From Spisula solida (taxonomy: Eukaryota; Mollusca; Bivalvia; Venerida; Mactridae), in NCBI GenBank assembly GCA_947247005.1, contig OX365945.1, positions 12,592,501 to 12,656,500 of the forward strand: a DNA stretch of 64,000 nucleotides. The letters are read 5' to 3'. Both the position numbers and the translations under genes were made by a program. Positions 59,001 through 61,905 of this stretch are shown here, piece by piece. Numbering within the stretch: position 1 is the first letter of the stretch; each line of letters opens with the position of its first letter. A model generated the notes under the pieces. The model did not search any database, was not told the origin of the DNA, and worked only from the letters and a program-made list of their open reading frames with translations.

Positions 59001-61804
59001 ATATTAATAATAAAGCATAAAACAATATGAAAACCTTGTTCATGCAATAGAGGCTACCATTAGGGGTGCATGAACTACTAGGACAGGTGAGCGACCTTTG
59101 GGCCCTCTTGTTAATTAAATTGTCAGACGGAGAAAACAAAAGACATGTCAGACTGTCAAATATGTTAAAAGCTTTCATGTATAACTGAATACTATATTAG
59201 GGTACAATTGCTCATCAATTCAATACTATTGAGAGACCAGTTTTTCAACATTTTGCTTTCCTATAATTGATGAATGCACAAACCACTAGAAATAAGGAGA
59301 CATTTTCCCAAGTCGCTAATTATTTATAAATGTTGTCATGCATTTATCATTGTTTATTAGACTAGGGATTTTGTTACAAATATGGTATTTTTCATTCATA
59401 GAACGCCTTTAAAATTGTGTTCAACATGATATTAATCATTATTCTAATATCCACTGTGGATTAATTATTGTGGCAAATCCAATGTAGTGCCTTGTCCATC
59501 CACTGAAGGTGTTTACTTGCCCTACCGTACATTCGTCTTCAAAGTGCTGTGAAATCCTTAATATTCCTGTGGTTTAAATATTCATACATTTTATTGAATT
59601 CGCCGATAACATCAACCAAAAAAATTAAAACTACATGGTCAGCCAAACACCAAAAATTGCCTTTTTCCCAAAATCTGCACATTTACACTTGAAAATGAAT
59701 GATTTTATGGGTTTTTATATCATCAGCTGATTTCAATTTTAGAATTTAACAAGATAATGTAATTGGTTTGTTTTATGATTGAATATCTTTACACTTTGAC
59801 ATCACCCTCTAAGATGAGGTTTCTGATTACACGGTCACTCGGGAAGTGGCAATGCTGTAATTTTATCATCTAAACTAATGTCAAATGGTAATTCACCCCA
59901 ACTTACGTGACAACTTGAGAATTCCTCGCGTGAATGGTTCTGCACGAGAATTCCGGATGATTCCTGTTTTGACACACTCACAGGATGATATTTAAAACTG
60001 TCACACTGATTGATTGAAAGCAGATTAAATTCTGTGAAATATTTATTTTATTTTGTCTTGTAATTACACGTAGGGAGATTTTCATTACGCGATTGCTTTA
60101 AGTCTTTTATCAAATATTAAGAGTGCCACCACACATGGCAACATATCTAAGACTTATTTTTCTGCTTTCATGGTCATGCCATTAATTTGGTGTTAGCTCC
60201 CCTAAGTAGGTACATTGACAGCGCTAAGGTTGTATTGTCTGTATTTATGTGTCCATTTTTTGGGTTGGTATATAATGCTTTGCTAAAGTCCGTTGTTTGG
60301 CAAAGTAGACAATTTTTTTATTAAAAACTCAAGGCTATATGATGTTTACAAGCTTAACTGGAATGTTGATTGCATTTGAGGTCGTCAGTGTCACCTTGAA
60401 CTTTATGACTATTTTGTTGCCTGTTGATCTGTGACAATAAATTATTGTCTTGTAATTTGTTCTGTGGTACCTTATGCTTGTATATATTTCAGTTACAAGG
60501 TCACATGGCGGTATATATAAATGAGCCCAAGCTGAGTGACTTTAAGATGGTACTGTTACAGGAGAACATACAGGCAGAGTTCAGCGCTGGTGCTCTGGTT
60601 TGTAATGAAACGATAGCAGTTAGAAGGGTAAGTATACAACAAGGCATGCTCATTCTATTGGCAAGCTGATTCAAGCTTAAGATTATCTAGGATTTCTTAC
60701 ACCCAGTGCTATATATATTGCTAGTGTTTGTTAAAAGTTAACCTATTTTCCAACATAAGAATCTCATGACTTCGGCTGTATATTCGCCAGAGGGACACAT
60801 TATTTTGACAAAAATATCTTCTAATTGTACTTAATTGATAAAGTGATGGTGAATATATTTGTTTGCAAATTCAAATGCAAGTCCTAAGTTTGTGAATACT
60901 GGACCTGCTTCCTTGTTTACTAAGTAACTTCTGTTTTTTCAATGGACGTAAGATAGGGTGAAATACATCTATTGACAGTAATGGTATTGCTGGTGGCTGT
61001 CTATTTGTTCAGGATTGTCTCTTGTATGGGACAATTGTCCACTAATTGAGTTTCAGAAATTACAGTACATTCAAAGGTAGCGATTGAGACGACAATCATA
61101 TTATCTATGAGTGGGCAGTCTTTTAATGAAGTAGTTACATCCAACCCCTCGTTAGACTCTTATTTTCATTTCTTATGAGCATATATTGATTTCTATATTT
61201 ACATAACGATGACTGATAGTGATTGTAGAAGGATAGCTATTTGTGCTACTTCGTTGGAAATAAGGAACATTTCATTCATGCAAGGTTCGACTGGTTCGCT
61301 TTAATTTCCATGCTAGACAATTACATTATGCGTATTCTAATGAACACGTTTCTTATTTACCTCTCTGTGTGATGCTCAGTGAAGGCTATTTCTGTTGAAG
61401 GTTCTTTATGAAATGCTGTTACCAATATTTAACCGATTTTCAAACTAAATAATGTGTTATAAGATTACTGCGGTTCATGTCCCTTACATAACTGAAAATC
61501 AAACTTAATCAAACTTATTTATTGACCCCGCTTGTTCAATGTACTTTATATTTTCAAAATATAATTTGTACTGAATGGCTCAAATTCTTATATAGAAAAC
61601 GTGAACAGACAATTTGATTACGTATAATATTATTATTATGGTAGAATGTTATTAGCAGACATCAAAATGCTTAGAACATTTCCTAATTCTCCATTACTCT
61701 AATACTTTCAGAATGAAGCCGGACGCATGCAGTTAGAGGGTGCCATCTCAAAAGATTATTTCAGAGTTCGCGATCTTTTATATAATCAGTACGCTATTGT
61801 TTAA
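16915..61804 (+). CDS. CPSF2: CPSF2 / CPSF100, C-terminal half in 12 exons (gene-level entry)
   Basis: Cleavage and polyadenylation specificity factor subunit 2. It is the inactive metallo-beta-lactamase/beta-CASP protein that pairs with the CPSF73 nuclease and symplekin in the nucleus to cut pre-mRNA 3' ends. Twelve segments (listed separately) match this family in order from the VVLxS-PDL block to the terminal YAIV. The join is 16915-17082, 18842-18939, 35639-35741, 39572-39675, 41473-41527, 44563-44596, 49970-50112, 50948-51088, 51666-51822, 54844-54905, 60493-60627, 61712-61804: 1,293 nt, 430 residues plus stop. Every intron is GT..AG and all phases agree. Human CPSF2 is about 782 residues, so roughly 350 N-terminal residues are missing; I could not find their exons in 1-16914. 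The acidic/PIM linker and the linker before the C-terminal domain look shorter than in vertebrates. The gene spans at least 45 kb here because of repeat-filled introns. Confidence 0.95.
18319..18338 (+). other. Putative intronic G-quadruplex tract
   Basis: The G-rich run (nine or more G, A, five G, A, three G) lies on the sense strand of the CPSF2 intron. It has enough G-tracts for a quadruplex in the nascent RNA or the non-template DNA strand. Function is inferred only from composition. Confidence 0.5.
18598..18817. mobile_element. CAGGGTGTTAAAAAA MITE, copy 1, abutting CPSF2 exon b
   Basis: A 220-bp element with terminal inverted repeats CAGGGTGTTAAAAAAGTTTA / ACTTTTTACCAGCCTG (imperfect) and TA on both sides (18596-18597 and 18818-18819), as in Tc1/mariner-type MITEs. 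Only 24 bases separate it from exon b. The copy at 41217-41449 is the same sequence in the opposite orientation. Confidence 0.85.
18842..18939 (+). CDS. CPSF2: CPSF2 exon b: charged segment after the MBL core
   Basis: 98 nt, starting in phase 0 and leaving two bases (AG) of an arginine codon. It encodes [19 protein letters not shown] and then a Lys/Gln/Glu-rich stretch, matching the LRKRVKLEGKELEEYL region of vertebrate CPSF2. The acceptor is AACCTACAG. The donor GAAAG|GTTTGG is weak compared with the GTAAGT consensus. That matters because the next intron is 16.7 kb and holds the candidate cassette exon. An inverted-repeat element ends 24 bases upstream. Confidence 0.93.
18965..19385 (+). repeat. 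Dispersed repeat with two ~165-bp units (GGGGGCATATGTGTTTTACA end)
   Basis: It starts TTATGCCCCACATCTTTGAT. Two similar units follow, each with TTCAATAACTCA, TAGGATCTT, AAACTTTG, GGTTGGTCA, AGTAGATGACCC, GGTCAAGG and CACTGCGACCTTA. It ends at GGGGGCATATGTGTTTTACA. A right-end fragment recurs near 20330-20415 and a left-hand part at about 36500-36605. Confidence 0.75.
20806..21720. mobile_element. TIR element AGGGTCGTTCATTTAATACC, 915 bp
   Basis: AGGGTCGTTCATTTAATACC plus CGGGCGA at the left matches the reverse complement of TCGTCTGGGTATAAAATGAATGACCCT at the right over about 27 bases with a few mismatches. No clear target-site duplication was seen. Two short minus-strand ORFs inside lack recognisable transposase features, so it is read as a non-autonomous DNA transposon. 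Confidence 0.7.
21824..22577. mobile_element. TIR element CCGTATTATCTCGTATTATC, about 750 bp, CpG-rich
   Basis: TACCGTATTATCTCGTATTA followed by TCGCCCCC on the left is matched by GGGGGCGATAATACGAGGTA and ATACGGTA on the right (about 28-bp TIR). TA lies at both outer edges, compatible with a TA duplication. The interior has far more CG dinucleotides than its surroundings, suggesting a younger insertion. It holds a 64-codon ORF (22141-22335) with no recognisable domain. Confidence 0.8.
23604..25010 (+). mobile_element. AGCTCACCTG-type repeat element with ~145-160-bp core units
   Basis: The left end AGCTCACCTGAGCATGAAGT has its hairpin partner AAGGTGAGCT and is followed by CGTCCGTCGT. About eight diverged core units follow, each with AGAGGTCACA, ATGAAACTTGGTCACAATGT, AAATCTAGGTCAAGTT and CAAAAACTAGGTCAC. 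The right end is TCAGGTGAGCGCTTTAGGGC, then GACCCTCTTGTTA. No protein is encoded. It is a diverged subfamily of the elements at 37347, 46077, 55966 and 57740. Confidence 0.8.
25460..25790 (+). repeat. Two-unit dispersed repeat (CAGTTTTTGCAGCA / GAACAACCT type)
   Basis: Two ~160-bp units share TTCTTGTGGA(T/C)GCAACT, CTACAGTTTTTGCAGCA, GATGAACAACCT or ATGAACAACCT, and TGTAGATGTGCAT. A relative lies at 32755-33110. The ORFs overlapping it are incidental. Confidence 0.6.
26263..26720. repeat. Minisatellite, 39-bp unit (some 36 bp), 12 copies
   Basis: Units start GGAAACCATTGCTTGTGTGA and continue with CTCCAATAGAGACTCGTCA. They begin at 26263, 26302, 26341, 26380, 26419, 26458, 26494, 26533, 26569, 26608, 26647 and 26686. 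Because 39 and 36 are multiples of three, several frames stay open as 12-13-residue repeats on both strands. That explains the short ORFs here; there is no gene evidence. Confidence 0.93.
27010..27665 (+). repeat. Dispersed repeat with duplicated GTACAGGTTTTTTAACCTCT units
   Basis: TAGCTCCACTATTAGTAGAA at the left is followed by two units at about 27340 and 27525 sharing TTTAGGTACAGGTTTTTTAA, CAAAGT, TTTGATACTT and CATGACCCCAACCCAT-like motifs. Relatives occur at 55140-55400 and 62020-62370. Confidence 0.6.
28385..28545 (+). repeat. Dispersed repeat with AAAGTCCAAGTTTCAGCT, copy 1
   Basis: GGCACAATTATGCCCAACAC, then CTGAAAGTCCAAGTTTCAGC and repeated CAGCTGT motifs. The same order appears at 53160-53430 (same strand) and inverted at 38740-38860. 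Confidence 0.7.
29330..29745 (+). repeat. Diverged two-copy tandem duplication (~243-bp period)
   Basis: ACATGTTCACACTACTCACATT-like sequence, GCATTTAAACTTTTTCGAGA, GAATGTTGATCTG, TTTGTTAGAT, GGATTGTGTTG and CAGTGA recur in the same order starting near 29573. It lies immediately upstream of the candidate cassette exon. Confidence 0.7.
29917..30069 (+). CDS. Candidate cassette exon inside CPSF2 intron (unrecognised 51-codon segment)
   Basis: Exactly 153 nt lie between TATATAG and AG|GTACAT. It enters needing one base and leaves two bases (AG), which is the phase of both CPSF2 exon b (18939) and exon c (35639), so inclusion adds 51 residues without a frameshift. Only one frame is open; the other two have stops within the first 20 bases. 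The peptide looks protein-like: it contains [20 protein letters not shown], then [19 protein letters not shown] do not recognise it, and vertebrate CPSF2 has nothing similar here as far as I recall. Weak points are the poor polypyrimidine tract and the lack of a family match. It could be a real alternative exon, part of a nested gene, or a captured coding fragment. Confidence 0.4.
30830..31248 (-). mobile_element. tRNA-derived SINE (Asp-like head), minus strand
   Basis: Read on the minus strand, 31246-31183 gives GCGGATTTAGCTCAGTGGTA (A-box region), CTGGGCTGTCAATCCAG (anticodon arm, loop reading GTC) and GGGTTCAATCCCTGG (B box, T arm). A ~300-bp body follows, then a tail with GTAAAGTGCCTTTGAACGTG and GGCCGCTATATAAATC, the kind of 3' end seen in V-/Deu-type SINEs. 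It is a SINE rather than a tRNA gene because the aminoacyl end runs into the body. The family name was not determined. Confidence 0.82.
31737..31940 (+). repeat. GAGACATATTGATTTCGTGCTGGA family, copy 2
   Basis: Shares GGAGACATATTGATTTCGTG, TTCTCCTTAACCACTGGCTG, GATTTCTATGAAATTTCCAT and TTTGGTACCA with 1245-1450. No coding evidence. Confidence 0.6.
32755..33110 (+). repeat. Two-unit dispersed repeat related to 25460-25790
   Basis: Two units share CTTGTGTGTTGAACTCC-like, GAATT(T/A)CTTCAAAC, GATGAACAACCT or GATTAACAATCT, and TTTTCACTAGAGTTATGGCC / TTTACCAGAATTATGGCC. Confidence 0.6.
35587..35638 (+). promoter_or_regulatory. Duplicated 3' splice acceptor before CPSF2 exon c
   Basis: The string TTTCTATTTGCAGAGA-like occurs twice, with AG at 35601-35602 and 35637-35638, 36 bases apart. 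The stretch between has no stop in the CPSF2 frame, so use of the first AG would add 12 residues ([12 protein letters not shown], hydrophobic) before the acidic linker. The sequence shows the duplication; whether both acceptors are used is unknown. Confidence 0.6.
35639..35741 (+). CDS. CPSF2: CPSF2 exon c: acidic linker
   Basis: 103 nt. One base completes the split arginine codon, then 34 codons follow, ending in phase 0 at CAAGAG|GTTAGA. It encodes [14 protein letters not shown] and a [11 protein letters not shown] tail. This is the counterpart of the vertebrate DSSDESDIEEDIDQ...KTKHDLMMK linker. The acceptor CTATTTGCAG is duplicated 36 bases upstream (see the separate entry). Confidence 0.92.
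36500..37114 (+). repeat. Chimeric repeat: GGGGGTATGTTGC part fused to AGGTCA-rich cores
   Basis: 36500-36605 resembles the 18965 family (TTTCAAGAACACTTTGCCTT, AAACTTTGC, GGTTGGTCATC). At about 36606 it switches to AGGTCA core units (CCGGGGTAAAAAACTAGGTC) and finishes with a normal right end, GTGAGCGACCTAGGGCCCTT (37081-37114). No AGCTCACC left end is present. Confidence 0.65.
37347..38371 (+). mobile_element. AGCTCACCTGTCACAAAGTG repeat element, interrupted
   Basis: The left end AGCTCACCTGTCACAAAGTG with hairpin partner and the right end GTGAGCGACCTAGGGCCCTT flank ~145-bp cores. The core sequence is split at 37740 by a nested TIR element. The two sides rejoin to normal core sequence once the insert and one copy of TGACA are removed. 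Confidence 0.82.
37740..38204. mobile_element. Nested TIR DNA transposon with TGACA duplication
   Basis: CAGGGTTCCCAC at the left and GTGGGAACCCTG at the right are perfect 12-bp terminal inverted repeats. TGACA flanks both sides (37735-37739, 38205-38209). Inside are repeats of AAAAGTCAGGGAA near the left end and GGAAAAATGAGGGAAAAGTC at the right. At 465 bp with no transposase it is non-autonomous. The CAGGG-type ends recall hAT elements, but the 5-bp duplication does not fit hAT's usual 8 bp, so the superfamily is open. Confidence 0.85.
38740..38865 (-). repeat. AAAGTCCAAGTTTCAGCT repeat, inverted copy
   Basis: GTTTCAGCTATTTGACAGCT, TTGGACTTTCAGC and GTTGGGCATTGTGCCGTGTA are the reverse complement order of 28385-28545 and 53160-53430. 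Confidence 0.65.
39572..39675 (+). CDS. CPSF2: CPSF2 exon d: mPSF-interaction (PIM) segment
   Basis: 104 nt, entering in phase 0 and leaving two bases. The acceptor is ACATTTCAG and the donor ATCAG|GTTTGT. It encodes [20 protein letters not shown], then [13 protein letters not shown]. This is the best conserved stretch in the window. In human CPSF100 the [12 protein letters not shown] region is the motif that docks the cleavage module onto the CPSF160-WDR33 module (family knowledge). Confidence 0.96.
39676..41472 (+). other. CPSF2 intron d-e
   Basis: 1,797 bp, phase 2. It contains a dispersed repeat at 39985-40190 (relative of 10560-10760) and a MITE at 41217-41449. The rest is AT-rich with nothing recognised. 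Confidence 0.85.
41217..41449. mobile_element. CAGGGTGTTAAAAAA MITE, copy 2 (inverted), abutting exon e
   Basis: 233 bp between CAGGGTGTTAAAAAATTTGT and AAACTTTTTTAACAACCTG. Its reverse complement aligns along most of copy 1 (18598-18817), including TTCTCAAAATTT, TACTAAATTT, TTGTAC and TTAATGC blocks. TA follows on the right; AA on the left is one change from TA. The end lies 23 bases before exon e. Confidence 0.85.
41473..41527 (+). CDS. CPSF2: CPSF2 exon e: short linker exon
   Basis: A 55-nt exon with acceptor CTCTTCCAG and consensus donor ACA|GTAAGT. One base completes the split Arg codon, then [18 protein letters not shown], matching the PEDFLVPELQATEEEK region of vertebrate CPSF2. A small inverted-repeat element ends 23 bases upstream. 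Confidence 0.93.
41528..44562 (+). other. CPSF2 intron e-f
   Basis: 3,035 bp, phase 0, mostly unremarkable AT-rich sequence. It contains an almost perfect 46-bp tandem duplication at 43709-43800 (units start GTTCCCCTTGGAAATACGAG). No gene recognised. Confidence 0.85.
43709..43800. repeat. 46-bp tandem duplication
   Basis: Two adjacent copies of a 46-base unit starting GTTCCCCTTGGAAATACGAG (43709-43754 and 43755-43800) differ only at the last base, implying a recent event. Confidence 0.95.
44563..44596 (+). CDS. CPSF2: CPSF2 exon f: 34-nt microexon
   Basis: Eleven codons plus one base ([11 protein letters not shown] + G) between CTAATTTCAG and CAAG|GTAAAA. Similarity to the family is weak because this is linker. 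The phases support it: exon e ends in phase 0 while exon g needs one incoming base, so skipping this exon would shift the frame. Confidence 0.8.
44903..44970. repeat. 34-bp tandem duplication
   Basis: CATTTGACTATCTTGTCATT followed by TC(A/G)GCATTACCCGG occurs twice in direct succession, at 44903 and 44937, with a single difference. Confidence 0.9.
46077..47237 (+). mobile_element. AGCTC(A/T)CCTGTCACAAAGTG repeat element with doubled left end
   Basis: The left end at 46077 (AGCTCTCCTGTCACAAAGTG, hairpin partner GTGAGCTTTTG) runs into a partial core. A second left end (AGCTCACCTGTCACAATGTC) starts at 46200, so one element is inserted into or recombined with another. About six to seven ~145-bp cores follow, then a normal right end at 47203-47237 (GACAGGTGAGCGACCTAGGG). 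Confidence 0.82.
47238..48497 (+). mobile_element. AGGTCA-core repeat array with right end, lacking a left end
   Basis: It continues directly from the previous right end (CTTGTTATGAAACTTGGTCA) with about five more cores, is interrupted by a foldback insert (48131-48240 and flanking), and closes with ACAGGTGAGCGACCTATGGC (ends 48497). Two right ends in series with one left end point to unequal recombination. Confidence 0.78.
48131..48240. mobile_element. Foldback (hairpin) insert with 38-bp arms
   Basis: TAGTTAGAACATATTAAGTA and AATTTTAATGATTAAAAA on the left are matched by TTTTTAGTCATTAAAATTTA and CTTAATATGTTCTAACTA on the right, nearly perfect. The arms are separated by a GGTCGGAGCGAGCGAAGCGA-type tract. 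More unusual sequence (TTTTAATGATTAAATTTTCA, AACCGCGAAAATGCGGCGTT) follows to about 48400, so the full insert is probably larger. Confidence 0.75.
49970..50112 (+). CDS. CPSF2: CPSF2 exon g: post-linker MBL-side strand region
   Basis: 143 nt, entering with two bases of an Asp codon and ending in phase 0 at CAATTG|GTAAAT. It encodes [20 protein letters not shown], then [19 protein letters not shown] and IKPRQL. This matches the vertebrate DVPTKCIS...[27 protein letters not shown] block. The acceptor is ATCTTTCAG. Confidence 0.96.
50113..50947 (+). other. CPSF2 intron g-h
   Basis: 835 bp, phase 0. More than half is a TIR element (50296-50753). Nothing else recognised. Confidence 0.9.
50296..50753. 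mobile_element. TIR element with 60-bp inverted repeats
   Basis: The first 60 bases (TTACACATATCGATCGGCCG, ATTAACAATGTTACCGCGGT, then AAGCGTAAAACGCACTAGTC) match the reverse complement of the last 60 with three mismatches. Length is 458 bp with no ORF. No convincing target-site duplication was seen. High arm identity suggests recent insertion. Confidence 0.9.
50948..51088 (+). CDS. CPSF2: CPSF2 exon h: RMMBL-like segment
   Basis: Forty-seven codons, phase 0 at both ends, acceptor ATTTTACAG, donor CCAG|GTATGT. It encodes [17 protein letters not shown], a variable loop, then [16 protein letters not shown], the counterpart of LHETVDATSETHIYQ in vertebrates. In active MBL relatives this segment completes the fold. 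An inverted-repeat element occupies more than half of the preceding 835-bp intron. Confidence 0.95.
51089..51665 (+). other. CPSF2 intron h-i
   Basis: 577 bp, phase 0. It includes repeat copy A of the GTTGCTATGGCAACA family. Confidence 0.9.
51321..51582 (+). repeat. GTTGCTATGGCAACA-family repeat, copy A
   Basis: GTAGGGGACTAAAGGTTTGC, CTGTCCGTCCGTCTGTCAA, ATCTGGATCCTGACATAACT, GGGCAATAAGGGGATTATAC, TTGTGGTTGCTATGGCAACA, then GGTAGGGGACTTC. It is nearly collinear with copy B. Confidence 0.9.
51666..51822 (+). CDS. CPSF2: CPSF2 exon i: conserved [10 protein letters not shown] block and acidic tail
   Basis: 157 nt, entering in phase 0 and leaving one base. It encodes [20 protein letters not shown], then [10 protein letters not shown] and an acidic run ([11 protein letters not shown]). 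The [11 protein letters not shown] signature is diagnostic of CPSF2. The donor is AAAGG|GTAAAA. Two direct copies of one dispersed repeat flank the exon (51321-51582 and 52121-52419). Confidence 0.96.
52121..52419 (+). repeat. GTTGCTATGGCAACA-family repeat, copy B
   Basis: Begins TTTTTAGTCCCCTACCGGTT, GACCGGAGGGGACTATAGG (a short inverted repeat), then follows copy A in the same order to GGTAGGGGACTTCTGTATTG. It looks more complete at its left end than copy A. Confidence 0.9.
52432..52505 (-). repeat. tRNA-like fragment
   Basis: Read on the minus strand, GGTGGCATAGTGGCTGAGTA resembles an A-box arm and TGGTTTGGATCCTTGCC a B-box arm about 45 bases on. It lacks a clean acceptor stem and follows a repeat, so it is more likely a SINE or tRNA relic than a functional tRNA. 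Confidence 0.35.
53160..53430 (+). repeat. AAAGTCCAAGTTTCAGCT repeat, copy 3
   Basis: CGGCACAATGCCCAACACAC, CACTGAAAGTCCAAGTTTCA, then several GTTTCAGCC / GAATGACC-type short repeats. Collinear with 28385-28545. Confidence 0.7.
53548..54537. repeat. Minisatellite, 22-bp unit, about 45 copies
   Basis: Tandem copies of ACATATTCTGACACTTCCAG plus GT, with variants CACGGT, ACAGT and CAGAC. The period is 22 (for example AGGTAC at 53761, 53783 and 53805). Because 22 is not a multiple of three, minus-strand frames translate as a 22-residue period across three units, and several overlapping ORFs of 71-98 codons result. It lies wholly within a CPSF2 intron. Confidence 0.96.
54844..54905 (+). CDS. CPSF2: CPSF2 exon j: low-complexity linker
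   Basis: 62 nt: two bases complete a Gly codon, then [20 protein letters not shown], ending in phase 0 at CCAG|GTAAAA. The VPSLEA part aligns with IIPTLEPL of vertebrate CPSF2. The MKSLFGDD-type stretch that precedes it in vertebrates is absent, so the linker is shorter here. It is supported by phase with both neighbours and by the TTGTTACAG acceptor. Confidence 0.82.
55140..55400 (+). repeat. Relative of the 27010 repeat
   Basis: TTTAGGCACAACCTCTATTA, CTTTAATACTTTGCATACTT, CATCATGACCCCACCCATAC, GTAGGTAACTCTATCAAGCA and TTTCAAAGTCCTTTGATACT recur from 27340-27540. Confidence 0.65.
55966..57727 (+). mobile_element. AGGTCA-core repeat element, interrupted by a solo LTR
   Basis: Left end ACCTCGCCTGTCACAAAGTG with GTGAGCTTTTG, then CCGTCCGTCGTCCGTC, then ~145-bp cores. 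It is broken at 56660 by an 831-bp insert and resumes at 57491 with TTACGAAACTTAGTCACAAT. It ends GACAGGTGAGCGACCTAGGG (57727). Confidence 0.85.
56660..57490. mobile_element. Putative solo LTR, 831 bp, CTTAC duplication
   Basis: The insert begins TGTCGTGCTTTCGG and ends CCAGTACA (TG..CA ends with a TGT/ACA inverted repeat). It is flanked by CTTAC on both sides (56655-56659 and 57491-57495). A 5-bp duplication with TG..CA ends and no internal coding region is the classic signature of a solo LTR. Orientation is uncertain; the ATTAAA-containing right half on the minus strand hints at minus. The 88-codon minus-strand ORF inside has no recognised domain. Confidence 0.8.
57740..59112 (+). mobile_element. 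AGGTCA-core repeat element, most complete copy
   Basis: Left end AGCTCACCTGTCACAAAGTG / CAGAGTGAGCTTTTGTGATC, CCGTCCGTCCGTCC, then about eight cores with a 145-bp period (GAGGTCAC at 57837, 57982, 58127, 58272). The right side is GGACAGGTGAGCGACCTTTG, then GGGCCCTCTTGTTA. AGCTCACCTGTCA and the right-hand TGACAGGTGAGC-type sequence are inverted relatives. It lies 12 bases after the previous element in the same orientation. Confidence 0.88.
60493..60627 (+). CDS. CPSF2: CPSF2 exon k: C-terminal domain
   Basis: Forty-five codons, phase 0 at both ends, acceptor TATTTCAG, consensus donor AGG|GTAAGT. It encodes [20 protein letters not shown], then [20 protein letters not shown]. This corresponds to [20 protein letters not shown] and IQAEFVGGVLVCN of vertebrates. 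In the cleavage factor this domain pairs with the CPSF73 C-terminus and symplekin (family knowledge). Confidence 0.96.
60628..61711 (+). other. CPSF2 intron k-l
   Basis: 1,084 bp, phase 0, with no repeat or exon that I recognise. Confidence 0.85.
61712..61804 (+). CDS. CPSF2: CPSF2 exon l: last coding exon with stop
   Basis: Thirty codons plus TAA. It encodes [20 protein letters not shown], then [10 protein letters not shown], matching the vertebrate end (CQDFYRIRDLLYEQYAIV). The acceptor is ATACTTTCAG. The gene ends exactly at the family's usual C-terminus, so there is no truncation. Confidence 0.97.
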   Translation, partial: NEAGRMQLEGAISKDYFRVRDLLYNQYAIV

Positions 61805-61899
61805 TGAAGTGTGAGATAATTCATTCCAGCACTTTCTCTGAGACATTTACAATTCGGTATAGGTCGGATGCCAGCTCAATGTGTTCAGTAAAAATATTC

Positions 61900-61905
61900 A
61901 ATAAA
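61900..61905 (+). terminator. CPSF2 poly(A) signal AATAAA
   Basis: A canonical AATAAA hexamer lies 96 bases after the TAA, with T/G-rich sequence downstream. It suggests a very short 3' UTR, with cleavage near 61915-61930. It was placed by motif and position only; longer alternative 3' ends cannot be excluded. Confidence 0.75.

Larger units (their letters stand above)
54906..60492 (+). other. CPSF2 intron j-k
   Basis: 5,587 bp, phase 0. It contains a dispersed repeat (55140-55400), two AGGTCA-core elements with a solo LTR (55966-59112), and 1.4 kb of AT-rich sequence (59113-60480) with nothing recognised. Confidence 0.85.
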
